In this document: piece by piece, positions 45,050 to 53,703 of the stretch
Layout of the letters: each line of letters begins with the position of its first letter
Numbering within the stretch: position 1 is the stretch's first letter
NCBI GenBank assembly: GCA_018666775.1
Contig: JABIXC010000004.1
Location: 1 to 64,000 of the forward strand
Length of the DNA stretch: 64,000 bases
Reading direction: 5' to 3'
Origin: Rhodospirillales bacterium
GTDB lineage: Bacteria > Pseudomonadota > Alphaproteobacteria > SMXQ01
Translations under genes and position numbers: made by a program
Notes under the pieces: generated by a model
Seen by the model: the letters and a program-made list of their open reading frames with translations, nothing else
What the model was told of the DNA's origin: nothing
The model's database searches: none

Positions 45050-45133
45050 GTTAGTTAGCTTACTAATACTCGTTGCCGGTCACGGTAACTAGGCAAGATT
45101 TAAAAATGAAACTGACAGGAAATGGAGACCACG

Positions 45134-46276
45134 ATGGCTGATAATGCCCCCCAATTTATAGATTATTCCGGTTCGCAGCAAAATGGCGAGCATACCCATG
45201 GTGATCATTCTCTCGATTTGTGGGAGCCAATGATCATCCCCCGCGCACAGGTGGAATCAGAAATTGACCGCTTGGCATCTATTCCCACGCCAAATAACGG
45301 CGTGCGGCGTTCGCGCATGGTTCATCCGCGTTCGGTTGACGAAAAGGCCCATAGCTGGGCACCAGGCATTGATGTCAGCCTTGATGTCATGTTGCCGGGA
45401 GAGCGTACAAAGGCCGTGCGTCAAAATTCTGGCGTCGTGAATTTCTGTATCAGGGGCAGTGGTTCCATGGTCCAGAATGGCAAAGAGACCACGTTCAGCC
45501 AGTATGATGTTGTCACCACGCCATCCATGTGGGTCCATGAATACGTCAATGACACCAGTGAAATTCAGGTACGGTTGCGCTATTCAAACGGTGCCTTGCT
45601 GGAACGCCTTAACATTCATTACATTGATGAAAATCCCCCGGCCCATGGTGCCATCAGCGACGACTTGACGGCAACGGCGGAAGAAATTTCCGGCGATCAT
45701 GCTTCCCGGTATGGTGCGTTTAAAATGACGGATGAAGGTGCCTGGTTGATGCCCTATGAAGGGTTGGTCAATCCGCCAGTGGCAAAAATTGTTTCCCATC
45801 ACTGGCCTTGGGAAAAGGTCAAGGCAGAGCTTGATAAATATGCCGAAGGCTTAGGACAGGATTACGAAGGACGCAGGTTGTATCTGCTTTATGATCCCGT
45901 CACCGGTCGTGCCAATGGCACCACCCAGAATTTCTTCGCCACCATCACCCATCGCCCTGCGGGCATCAGTGATCGTCCCCATCGCCATGCATCGGCAGCC
46001 ATGAATTATTATTTCAGTGGCTCAGGTCATTCGGTGGTTGAAGGCAAAGAATATTCCTGGGAAGACGGAGACTTCATGTTCTCAGCCCCCGGTTGGGCCA
46101 CCCATGCGCATACGGCCGATGTTGGCCCTGTGTATGAACTGACCATTCAGGATATGCCCATGTGTATCAACAATGATTGCCTTTTGTGGCAGGAAGATAT
46201 GAATGGTCCCATTTCTCTTCTTGGCTCCCATGATGGTTTCCAGACCAATCGTGAGGGATTAGCCAAAGCGAGCTGA
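45134..46276 (+). CDS. Gentisate 1,2-dioxygenase-like bicupin
   Basis: 380 residues with two cupin domains, as in gentisate and 1-hydroxy-2-naphthoate dioxygenases. The N-terminal cupin (about 90-150: GVVNFCIRGSGSMVQNGKET … DVVTTPSMWVHEYVN) lacks a clear His pair. The C-terminal one (about 275-335: DRPHRHASAAMNYYFSGSGH … WATHAHTA) shows H-x-H and further His residues. In typical gentisate dioxygenases the iron is in the N-terminal cupin, so metal placement here looks reversed; function should be treated cautiously. ATG 45134 follows GGAG at a good distance; ATG 45122 is an alternative. A strong hairpin follows the gene. Confidence 0.78.
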   Translation: MADNAPQFIDYSGSQQNGEHTHGDHSLDLWEPMIIPRAQVESEIDRLASIPTPNNGVRRSRMVHPRSVDEKAHSWAPGIDVSLDVMLPGERTKAVRQNSGVVNFCIRGSGSMVQNGKETTFSQYDVVTTPSMWVHEYVNDTSEIQVRLRYSNGALLERLNIHYIDENPPAHGAISDDLTATAEEISGDHASRYGAFKMTDEGAWLMPYEGLVNPPVAKIVSHHWPWEKVKAELDKYAEGLGQDYEGRRLYLLYDPVTGRANGTTQNFFATITHRPAGISDRPHRHASAAMNYYFSGSGHSVVEGKEYSWEDGDFMFSAPGWATHAHTADVGPVYELTIQDMPMCINNDCLLWQEDMNGPISLLGSHDGFQTNREGLAKAS

Positions 46277-46349
46277 CGGTCTGAGTATGTAGGCCGTTCA
46301 GGAGGGCGAGGACATTATGGTCTCCGCCGGTTCTTGCCCTCCGACCTTC

Positions 46350-46389
46350 GGGCCCGGGTTTGATCATCACTATGATCTAACCCGGGCCC
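46350..46389 (+). terminator. Very strong hairpin after the bicupin gene
   Basis: Inverted repeat of 18 bases per arm with a four-base loop (46350-46367, 46372-46389). Seventeen of eighteen pairs match, starting GGGCCCGGGTT and followed by TTCTTCTT. A second, weaker inverted repeat (GGAGGGC … GCCCTCC, 46301-46342) lies just before. It probably terminates the bicupin transcript. Confidence 0.75.
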
Positions 46390-46482
46390 TTCTTCTTATC
46401 TGGCTTCTTTGCTTGGAGCCCGGGCAAGACTGTGAGTATGATTTCCCCTGATAAAGCGATGTCTATGACAGGGGGGAAAATC

Positions 46483-46938
46483 ATGAGCGCAACAGAACCA
46501 TCACCGGAAACGGCCGAATGTCGTTTGAGTGCATCTTTGGCTTTGCTGAGAATTTCGCTTGGGCTGTTTTTATTGGTCTGGGCCGTTATGAAATTTGTTT
46601 TGCCTAAGGGCACCATCAACATCTTCAAAAAATTCTATGGCCTGAACATTGATGTTGATCTGTCACTGTGGATCGGGATTGCACAATGCGTGCTGGCAGT
46701 GGCGATCATTGTCGGGTTCGCCCGGTTTTGGAGCTACGGCGCAGGGCTTTTGGTTCATGCGGTTTCAAGCCTTTCCAGTTGGAAAGAAGTTCTGGACCCA
46801 TGGGGGATGTACCTGAATACCCAGCCAAAGATGCTGTTTTGGGCCGGGGTGCCGGTTTTGGCCGCATTTGTGTTGTTGTGGCTGGTGCGCGAAAGAGACT
46901 TATGGTCGCTGGACCATTGGCTCGGTCGTTCCACATAA
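46483..46938 (+). CDS. DoxX/DoxD-like four-helix membrane protein
   Basis: 151 residues with four hydrophobic helices: SASLALLRISLGLFLLVWAVMKF, IGIAQCVLAVAIIVGFA, YGAGLLVHAVSSLSS and MLFWAGVPVLAAFVLLWLV (fragments). The order matches small DoxX-type proteins, which may take electrons from quinols or assist membrane redox enzymes. GGGGGGAAAATC precedes ATG 46483; upstream ATGs at 46432 and 46450 are less well placed. Unlinked on both sides by long gaps. Function not proven. Confidence 0.7.
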   Translation: MSATEPSPETAECRLSASLALLRISLGLFLLVWAVMKFVLPKGTINIFKKFYGLNIDVDLSLWIGIAQCVLAVAIIVGFARFWSYGAGLLVHAVSSLSSWKEVLDPWGMYLNTQPKMLFWAGVPVLAAFVLLWLVRERDLWSLDHWLGRST

Positions 46939-47084
46939 CAAATATGGCATAACGCAAGAGCCTATATCTGGCTTTGATGAAGACGAAGCCCCGGCTGGCC
47001 TGTATGTCTGGCCTACACATTGACGGGGCCCATGTTTTGTAAGAAAATGTGGGATTAAATATCCGTATATAAAAGGGTACTCAT

Positions 47085-47963
47085 ATGTCTTCTGTAATTT
47101 CCCCCAGCATCAAAGATTTCGTCGGCGCACCTTTGCCTGAAGGTGTACAGGTTTCCGAAATCAAACCCTCTATTGGGGTCCATATTACGGGCTATGAGTT
47201 TGATGGTGTTGCGGTCGCTGATGATTTCCGGACGGCTATGCGCGATCAATTGCACAATCGGGGCCTGTTGTTGTTTGAGCCTGGTACCATGACAGCGGAA
47301 AATTTCACTACATTTGCAGGCTGCCTTGGCGAATTTTTTAGCTATGACGGACCGCATACGCCCCGCGCTGAAGAAAATGCCGATGCGACGGTGATCAACG
47401 CGGAAAAAGATGACTACCTGCGCAACCATGTCTGGCACGCCGATGGTGGGTTTCGCATTGATGCCCCAGCTTTTACGGCCCTGTATGGCATGGAGATACC
47501 AGCATCCGGTGGTGACACCATGTTTTCAAGCGGTGCCTATGTCTATGAACAACTTGACCCGCTGTTTGCGCAATATCTTGATTCTCTCTCTGTGATCCAG
47601 TCCCCCGATGCAACCGGCCACATCACCGACCGCTATCTCGATAAGGAGGCGGCCGCCCAAGCCCGCTTGCGCATGCCGCCCTTTGAAATGCCCCTGATCC
47701 GCGAGCACCCGGTGACGGGCCGCAAATGGGTTGCGGTGAACGAATCTTATGTTTGCTATATCAAGGGTGTTGATCGGGTGCACAGCCAGAATATCCTTGG
47801 CATTTTGTTCGACATGATCAAATCACCAGAAGCGACCTGCCGGATTGAATGGAAGCAAGGTGCGCTGGCGGTCTGGGATAACCGGGTTGTACAGCACCGG
47901 GCGATCAAGGATTACACGGGCACTGCGAAGCGCCGTCTCTATCGCTGCACGATGACAGCTTAG
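47085..47963 (+). CDS. TauD/TfdA family dioxygenase (fourth copy)
   Basis: A 292-residue Fe(II)/2-oxoglutarate dioxygenase. The HxD iron motif is in NHVWHADGGFRIDAP (about residue 118). The distal His is in NRVVQHRAIKDYTG (about 270), and the C-terminal Arg is in RRLYRCTMTA. The sequence is distant from the other three in the window. It precedes a UbiD-type decarboxylase gene by 97 bases. Aromatic or aryloxy-acid oxidation is suggested by that neighbour only. Confidence 0.85.
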   Translation: MSSVISPSIKDFVGAPLPEGVQVSEIKPSIGVHITGYEFDGVAVADDFRTAMRDQLHNRGLLLFEPGTMTAENFTTFAGCLGEFFSYDGPHTPRAEENADATVINAEKDDYLRNHVWHADGGFRIDAPAFTALYGMEIPASGGDTMFSSGAYVYEQLDPLFAQYLDSLSVIQSPDATGHITDRYLDKEAAAQARLRMPPFEMPLIREHPVTGRKWVAVNESYVCYIKGVDRVHSQNILGILFDMIKSPEATCRIEWKQGALAVWDNRVVQHRAIKDYTGTAKRRLYRCTMTA

Positions 47964-48060
47964 GGAAACCCCGCTCCAGTTTTTCGATGACCCTCATGAC
48001 CCCATGACCGGTGGCCGTACCCGCCGTTTAAGATCAGTACCGATTAGATAAAGGCATCCC

Positions 48061-49701
48061 ATGAACGACCAAAAAGTTAATCACGCCCCGCTTGATATGC
48101 GCGAACATCTTGAACGCCTTGAGGCCAAGGGTCTGCTGACGCGCATTGATGAACCGGTGAATAAGGATACCCAACTCCATCCCTTGGTGCGCTGGCAATT
48201 TGTTGGCGGTTTGGCAGAAACCGAGCGCCGCGCCTTTATGTTTACCAATGTATTTGGTGCCGATGGGCGCAAATTTGAAACCCCGGTTGTGGTTGGTGTA
48301 TTTGCAGCAAATCCGGAAATTTATGCCGTCGGCATGGGGGCGTCTGTTGAAAATATCGGCGATGTCTGGAATCGCGGGATTGCGGTGCCGATAGAACCGG
48401 TGCAGGTCGATAATCCGCCCTGCCAGGAAGTTGTCATCAAGGGCGAGGATTTGCGCAAACCCGGCGGCGGGCTGGCATCATTGCCCATCCCAATCTCAAG
48501 CCCCGGATTCGATTCTGCCCCGTATCTGACAGCAACGCTTTGCGTGACCAAGGACCCGGAAAATGGCATCCGTAATATGGGCACTTATCGCGCAGGTCTC
48601 AAAGCGACAGACCGATTGGCGGTACGCATGGCCACGCGATTGACCGGTGCAGGCGGCTATGCCCATTGGCTGAAATACAAGCAACGCGGCGAACCCATGC
48701 CCATTGCCATCGTCCTTGGGGCGGCACCGATCATCCAATATACCGGTCCTCAGAAGCTTGCCATCGACAGCGATGAAATGGCGGTGGCTGGCGGGCTTGC
48801 GGGTGCACCCATGCGCGTCACCAAGGCATTGACCGTCGATCTTGAAATTCCGGCAGATGCAGAAATTGTCGTCGAGGGCCTGATTGATACCGATGTTGTC
48901 GAGCCAGAAGGCCCGTTCGGCGAGAGCCACGGTCATATTGCGTTGGAAGAATTTAACATGTCGATGCAGGTGACCGCGATCACTACGCGGAAAAACCCGA
49001 TTTTGCCATCAATCGTCAGCCAGGTGACGCCGAGTGAGTCGAGCGTCATTAAAAAGGTCGCCTATGAACCCTTGTTCCTGCACCATCTGAAAGTGGCGAT
49101 GGGGGTGAAGCATCTTACCGGTGTTGTGATGCACGAACCCTTGTCGAACCTGCGGCCGATCATTTTCTTGCAGTTCGAAACAGACACACCGCAGACAGAG
49201 ATTTGGCGTGCCATGGAAGGGGCGGCGACCCTTCAGGCCCAATGCGGCAAGATCGTTATTGCCGTGACCGATGATGTTGATCCCCATAATGCCGATGCGG
49301 TCTTTTGGTCAATGGCCTATCGGTCCAATCCCATCAAGGATGTTTTGATCAAACCCTACCGTCCGCGAACCCATGGGCCAAAACAGGAAGATACGTCCAA
49401 TTCAACCATGCTTATCGATGCCACGTCCAAAAGCCCGATGCCGCCGCTGGCATTGCCGGCGAAGGAATTCATGGAAGACGCCAAGGCCCTTTGGGAAAAG
49501 ATCGGGCTGCCAACGTTAAGCCCGCAATCGCCATGGCATGGTGTGCATCTAGGCGATTGGGGCGACAGTTGGGAGCAATTTGCTCAGGCCGCCATCAAAG
49601 GCGAGTGGGAGCGTAATGGCCAAATTTCCCATCAACGCCGACGTTCATCGGATGATGTCCATCCGGAAACACCGGTGCGGCGGGTGGAAAAGGATATTTA
49701 G
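48061..49701 (+). CDS. UbiD-family (prenylated-FMN) decarboxylase
   Basis: A 546-residue UbiD-type (de)carboxylase. Family motifs include SLPIPISSPGFDSAPYLT, GIRNMGTYRA, IAIVLGAAPIIQYTG and the catalytic acidic stretch EPEGPFGESHGHIALEEF (about 280-297). The latter carries the Glu residues that act with prFMN. The usual UbiD role is reversible decarboxylation of aromatic or alpha,beta-unsaturated acids; the partner prenyltransferase UbiX is not in the window. A C-terminal extension (RNGQISHQRRRSSDDVHPE) is basic. AAAGGC precedes the ATG. An acyl-CoA dehydrogenase gene follows at 56 bases. True ubiquinone synthesis is less likely, given the context. Confidence 0.9.
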   Translation: MNDQKVNHAPLDMREHLERLEAKGLLTRIDEPVNKDTQLHPLVRWQFVGGLAETERRAFMFTNVFGADGRKFETPVVVGVFAANPEIYAVGMGASVENIGDVWNRGIAVPIEPVQVDNPPCQEVVIKGEDLRKPGGGLASLPIPISSPGFDSAPYLTATLCVTKDPENGIRNMGTYRAGLKATDRLAVRMATRLTGAGGYAHWLKYKQRGEPMPIAIVLGAAPIIQYTGPQKLAIDSDEMAVAGGLAGAPMRVTKALTVDLEIPADAEIVVEGLIDTDVVEPEGPFGESHGHIALEEFNMSMQVTAITTRKNPILPSIVSQVTPSESSVIKKVAYEPLFLHHLKVAMGVKHLTGVVMHEPLSNLRPIIFLQFETDTPQTEIWRAMEGAATLQAQCGKIVIAVTDDVDPHNADAVFWSMAYRSNPIKDVLIKPYRPRTHGPKQEDTSNSTMLIDATSKSPMPPLALPAKEFMEDAKALWEKIGLPTLSPQSPWHGVHLGDWGDSWEQFAQAAIKGEWERNGQISHQRRRSSDDVHPETPVRRVEKDI

Positions 49702-49757
49702 GCGCGCCCGCCGACACGCTGCGGCACCCATGCCTGGAATACCTGTGGGAGAGACAT

Positions 49758-50912
49758 GTGAGCGATGATGCATTAGCACAAATTCGGACTCAAATTCGCG
49801 CCCTTTGTGCAAAATTTCCCGGTGAATACTGGCGCACCCACGATCAAAATCGGACCTATCCACGTGAATTCGTTGATGCCTTGACCGAAGGCGGTTGGCT
49901 TGCCTGTTTAATTCCCGAAGCTTATGGCGGTAGCGGTCTTGGGATTACCGAAGCGGCAGCCATTCTTGGCGAAATTCATAAGTCCGGCTGCAACGGTGCG
50001 GCGGCGCATGCCCAGATTTACACCATGGGCACCGTGTTGCGTCACGGCAGTGACCAGCAGAAAAAAGAAATCTTGCCCGAAATCGCCGCCGGTCGTTTGC
50101 GTCTGCAGGCCTTTGGCGTCAGTGAGCCGGAAAGCGGCAGCGATACCCTTTCTTTAACCACCGCCGCCAGACGCGATGGGGATGATTACATCATTGATGG
50201 ATCAAAGGTATGGACATCACGGGCTGAACATTCGGATCTGATGTTACTTTTGGTCCGCACCACACCAAAAGAAGACGTCAAACGCCGCACTGATGGCCTT
50301 TCGGTGTTTCTGGTGGATATGAAACAGGCAAAAAACAACGGGATGGAAATCAGGCCCATTCGCACCATGATCAACCATGCAACGTGCGAAGTTTTCTTTG
50401 ATGGATTGCGGGTGCCAGTATCGGCATTGGTGGGCGAGGAAGGTGGTGGGTTTCGCTACATTCTGGATGGCATGAATGCCGAGCGTATACTTATCGGTGC
50501 GGAATGTGTGGGCGATGGGTATTGGTTTACCAATCAATCCACGCAATACGCCCGGGAACGCAAGGTCTTTGATCGCCCGATCGGCCAAAATCAGGGCATC
50601 CAGTTTCCCATTGCCAAGGCTTACGCCGACATTTGTGCAGCAGAATTAATGGTGGAAAAAGCGGCCTTGTTGTTTGATGCGGGCGAGACTTGCGCACGTG
50701 AGGCCAATATGGCGAAGCTGTTGGCATCAGAGGCATCATGGGCGGCGGCTGACACGTGCATGCAAACCTTCGGGGGCTATGGGTTTGCCGAAGAATATGA
50801 TGTGGAGCGAAAATTCAGGGAAGCACGGCTTTATCGCACGGCACCAATATCGAGCAATATGATATTGGCCTATATCGCCGAACATGTGCTCGACCTGCCA
50901 AGATCTTATTAA
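49758..50912 (+). CDS. Acyl-CoA dehydrogenase
   Basis: A 384-residue FAD enzyme of the acyl-CoA dehydrogenase family. It has the FGVSEPESGSDTLSLTTAARRDGD FAD/substrate motif (fragment about 115-135), VWTSRAEHSDLMLLLV, the NAERILIGAECVGDGYW segment and the C-terminal MQTFGGYGFAEEYDVERKF (about 335-353). The catalytic base would be the Glu in the EEYDVER stretch, by analogy with other members. The start is GTG 49758 with GGGAGAG upstream. It lies downstream of ubiD and converges on a cupin gene (6 bases apart). The acyl-CoA length range cannot be stated. Confidence 0.9.
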   Translation: MSDDALAQIRTQIRALCAKFPGEYWRTHDQNRTYPREFVDALTEGGWLACLIPEAYGGSGLGITEAAAILGEIHKSGCNGAAAHAQIYTMGTVLRHGSDQQKKEILPEIAAGRLRLQAFGVSEPESGSDTLSLTTAARRDGDDYIIDGSKVWTSRAEHSDLMLLLVRTTPKEDVKRRTDGLSVFLVDMKQAKNNGMEIRPIRTMINHATCEVFFDGLRVPVSALVGEEGGGFRYILDGMNAERILIGAECVGDGYWFTNQSTQYARERKVFDRPIGQNQGIQFPIAKAYADICAAELMVEKAALLFDAGETCAREANMAKLLASEASWAAADTCMQTFGGYGFAEEYDVERKFREARLYRTAPISSNMILAYIAEHVLDLPRSY

Positions 50913-50918
50913 AATCTG

Positions 50919-51395
50919 CTATTCGAAAAATGCGCCTTCAATGATTTGGGGTTTGGTTGCCCCTGATTTTTGGGCGCGGCCGGGCACCGGTTCGCCGTTT
51001 GGTGAAATACGTTCGCCTGAGTGTATGGTGGCTTTCCCTGCCCCCATTCGAAGCAGCACCAAGGGTACATCCTTTGATGGGTTGGAAAAGCCGTAAAAAC
51101 ATCCCTTGGGTAAAATGATGCTCTGGTTTTTACCAACGACAGGCAAGGGACCATCCAGGGTTAAAAACTGAGCCTCGCCATCAAGCACAATAAAAATATG
51201 GTCTTCTTCTAAATGGGCGTGCATATCATTTTCGCCAATTCCGGGGGCATAGCAATGAACCCGCATGGTCATATGTTCGGTTTCGCCCAGCAATATTTTG
51301 TGATGTCCTTCGCTCACCAGTGGGATGCGAATATCTGCAATTTCGGGTTTGATTGCCTGGCATTCTTCAAGGCTCAAAACTGTGTCAGCGCTCAT
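50919..51395 (-). CDS. Cupin-domain protein
   Basis: A 158-residue single cupin. The metal motif is in DMHAHLEEDHIFIVLDGEAQF (H-x-H and Glu, about residues 58-78), and the second cupin motif is about LPKGCFYGFSNPSKD (about 95-109). An N-terminal part (ECQAIKPEIADIRIPLVSEGHHK) precedes. No signal peptide. It diverges from the amidohydrolase gene at 51576. Roles such as small-molecule isomerase, dioxygenase or sensor are all possible. Confidence 0.75.
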   Translation of the reverse strand: MSADTVLSLEECQAIKPEIADIRIPLVSEGHHKILLGETEHMTMRVHCYAPGIGENDMHAHLEEDHIFIVLDGEAQFLTLDGPLPVVGKNQSIILPKGCFYGFSNPSKDVPLVLLRMGAGKATIHSGERISPNGEPVPGRAQKSGATKPQIIEGAFFE

Positions 51396-51575
51396 AAAAT
51401 CCTCCCGGATCCGTGTTGGATATTGGTCGGGGTTCCTACCCGTTTTGTCAAGTTTACCCCGCTTTGACCTTCTTGCAATGCGCCTTAAGTGCGTGCCCCT
51501 TGCTGGACTCTCCCTTTGGGGCGGGATTATGATGATTTAGCTAAAATAAAAAGCAGTAAACAGGGGGCATCCGAA

Positions 51576-52619
51576 ATGTCAGGTTCAATCGCCGCAATTG
51601 ATGCAGATGGTCATATTCTTGAACAACAAGATGAGATCAGAAAATATCTGGATGGCCCTTCAAAGGGCAGGACAACCAATTTATGGCCCGGTGGCCAGCC
51701 TTGGGATAATGACCTAAGCGGGGATGTTGTCGCACCGTGTGGGTATAAACGAGCCATGGATTCAAAGGCCCAGCGCGAGGTATGGAGCAACATTTTAGAT
51801 GATCATAACATCGAAATGGCGGTTTTGTTTCCGACCGGTTCCGGCAATGTTGCCAAAAATCAGGAACCCGGATTTGCCAAGGATGTGTGCCGTGCGGTGA
51901 ACCGTCATTTTTCCAATGACTACATGACAGACCGCTTGTTCCCCCTTGGGGTGCTGCCCATGTGTGATCCCCAAGCGGCAGCGGCAGAAGTTGAATATGC
52001 AAGCTTGGAGCTGGGATTGAAGGGGTTTGAAGTGGTGACCGATGGCCTACCTTTTGGTCTTGGCGATCCATTTTTTGACCCGATCCATGAAGTGGCTGAA
52101 AAATGTGGGGTCACCATTGGGGTTCATGGAACCCGCCATTGGGCCCATGAATGGGGTGCGGGTAAGTTGAAAACCTTTTCCGAAGTCCATGCCTATGGGT
52201 TCACAGCCGGGATCATGCTGCATTTTACATCCGTGTTGTGTCAGGGCCTGACCGTCCGGTTCCCGAAGCTTAAAATGGGATTTTTGGAAGTTGGCGCCAC
52301 TTGGCTGCCGTATTATCTGGACCGGTTAGACGAACATTGGGAAAAGCGGATGAAAGTGGATATGCCGCTGCTCAAGAAAAAACCATCGGAGATTTTCCGC
52401 GATTCATTATTGAAGGTTTCAATTGAGGGCAAGGAATCGATGCTTTCAGAAACCATCGATATTGTTGGTGCCGATCGTTTGGTCTATGCCACCGACATGC
52501 CCCATTGGGATGGCGAATTTCCAGAAAACCTGGAAGAAATTCGTGCAACCAACAGCTTGACCGATGCCCAGAAGCAGGCCCTTTTGTATGACAATACAAA
52601 GGAACTCTTTAGCCTGTAG
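51576..52619 (+). CDS. Amidohydrolase-2 family (ACMSD-like) protein
   Basis: A 347-residue TIM-barrel enzyme. The N-terminal metal motif is IAAIDADGHILEQ (Asp-x-Asp-x-His, about 7-14). Later motifs are HGTRHWAHEWGAG (about 186-198), FLEVGATWLPYYLDRLDEHW, and the final metal Asp in VYATDMPHWDGEFPENLEEI (about 306-325). This is the pattern of decarboxylases and hydrolases such as 2-amino-3-carboxymuconate-6-semialdehyde decarboxylase and related metal enzymes. GGGGG precedes ATG 51576; an upstream frame to 51489 is not needed. Two cupin genes follow. It resembles a second family member at 56270-57379. Confidence 0.88.
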   Translation: MSGSIAAIDADGHILEQQDEIRKYLDGPSKGRTTNLWPGGQPWDNDLSGDVVAPCGYKRAMDSKAQREVWSNILDDHNIEMAVLFPTGSGNVAKNQEPGFAKDVCRAVNRHFSNDYMTDRLFPLGVLPMCDPQAAAAEVEYASLELGLKGFEVVTDGLPFGLGDPFFDPIHEVAEKCGVTIGVHGTRHWAHEWGAGKLKTFSEVHAYGFTAGIMLHFTSVLCQGLTVRFPKLKMGFLEVGATWLPYYLDRLDEHWEKRMKVDMPLLKKKPSEIFRDSLLKVSIEGKESMLSETIDIVGADRLVYATDMPHWDGEFPENLEEIRATNSLTDAQKQALLYDNTKELFSL

Positions 52620-52658
52620 GCATTAAAGGTTTGAACACTAAAAAAACGGGAGAGAAAT

Positions 52659-53183
52659 ATGGCCGATGTCGCACCATCAGAAGCAAGCGTTCCCGGGGAG
52701 GAAGAAGCCCACAAGGATGCAGAAAATCGCATCCAGAGCTTTAAATACACAAAACCCGAAGACTTTGAAGCCACCAAGGGGATCATCCGGCTTTGCCATT
52801 CGGATATTCTTCAAGGCCTTGTTCAGGTCATCAAGTCCGGGGGTGAAAACAACCTGCATTTTCACGAAGGCATGGACACCTACTGGATGGTGTTGAAGGG
52901 ACGGGCCGCGTTTTACGGTCCCGGCGATACCTTGATCGCCGAATACGGTCCAATGGAGGGATTGATGATGCCCCGTGAGGCGCGCTACTGGTTTGCCAAG
53001 GCGTCCGATGATGAAGATTTGGAATTGCTTCAGATCATTTGTTACGAAGACAACATCAACAACACCAAGCGCATCAACACATCAAAACGGAAAATTCCCG
53101 CAGGCGCCACACCATGGTTCGACGCCACCGAAGACAACGCCATTCTTGACCGCTCCAAGCGGGCAGATATCAACGATCGATGA
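52659..53183 (+). CDS. Cupin protein, first of a tandem duplicate pair
   Basis: A 174-residue cupin with the motif GGENNLHFHEGMDTYWMVLKG (fragment; His pair and Glu about 68-85). The second cupin half is AEYGPMEGLMMPREARYWF (about 100-118), and a charged tail follows. The following gene (53191) is clearly its paralogue, with near-identical motifs (NNLHFHEGMDSFWMVLKG and YGPMEGLLMPRGARYWF). GGGAGAG precedes the ATG. It lies 39 bases after the amidohydrolase. The paired cupins could form a heteromeric metal enzyme or bind similar ligands. Confidence 0.8.
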   Translation: MADVAPSEASVPGEEEAHKDAENRIQSFKYTKPEDFEATKGIIRLCHSDILQGLVQVIKSGGENNLHFHEGMDTYWMVLKGRAAFYGPGDTLIAEYGPMEGLMMPREARYWFAKASDDEDLELLQIICYEDNINNTKRINTSKRKIPAGATPWFDATEDNAILDRSKRADINDR

Positions 53184-53190
53184 GGACGCC

Positions 53191-53697
53191 ATGTCAGATG
53201 CAGAATTAAAATTTTCTGATGAAGAAGAAGCGATGCATGCCGAAGCTGAGGCTAACATCCAGAATTTTAAATACGCAAAACCCGAAAGCCTTGGCGATGC
53301 CAACAAGGGGCTGGTCAAACTTTGCGGATCAGACATCCTGAAGGGGATTGTTCAGATCATCGAAGATGGCGGCGAAAACAACCTGCATTTTCACGAAGGC
53401 ATGGACAGCTTCTGGATGGTGTTGAAGGGCAGTGTTGCTTTTTATGGCCCCGAAGACGAACTAATCGGCGAATACGGCCCAATGGAGGGGTTGTTGATGC
53501 CCCGTGGTGCCAGATACTGGTTCGCCAAAACGTCCGATGATGGGGATGATCTGGAATTGCTTCAGGTCGCAAGCTACGACGAAGATACCCGCTCAGCCCG
53601 CAGAATTTCTGTCGCGGGTGGCAAAACCGGCACCAACCGGAACCAATGGTTCGATGGGCAAAAAGGCAATAAGCCCATAGACAAGACTGAGGCTTAA
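53191..53697 (+). CDS. Cupin protein, second of a tandem duplicate pair
   Basis: A 168-residue paralogue of the preceding cupin. It shares NIQNFKYAKPE/NRIQSFKYTKPE, the GGENNLHFHEGMD metal motif, and YGPMEGLLMPRGARYWFAK with a one-to-one arrangement. An acidic N-terminus differs between the two. The gap to the previous gene is seven bases. GAGGA precedes the ATG. A DUF4202 gene follows at six bases, making a four-gene run from 51.6 kb. The duplication is old enough that the bodies are clearly diverged at the C-termini. Confidence 0.8.
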   Translation: MSDAELKFSDEEEAMHAEAEANIQNFKYAKPESLGDANKGLVKLCGSDILKGIVQIIEDGGENNLHFHEGMDSFWMVLKGSVAFYGPEDELIGEYGPMEGLLMPRGARYWFAKTSDDGDDLELLQVASYDEDTRSARRISVAGGKTGTNRNQWFDGQKGNKPIDKTEA

Positions 53698-53703
53698 ACC
53701 CGC

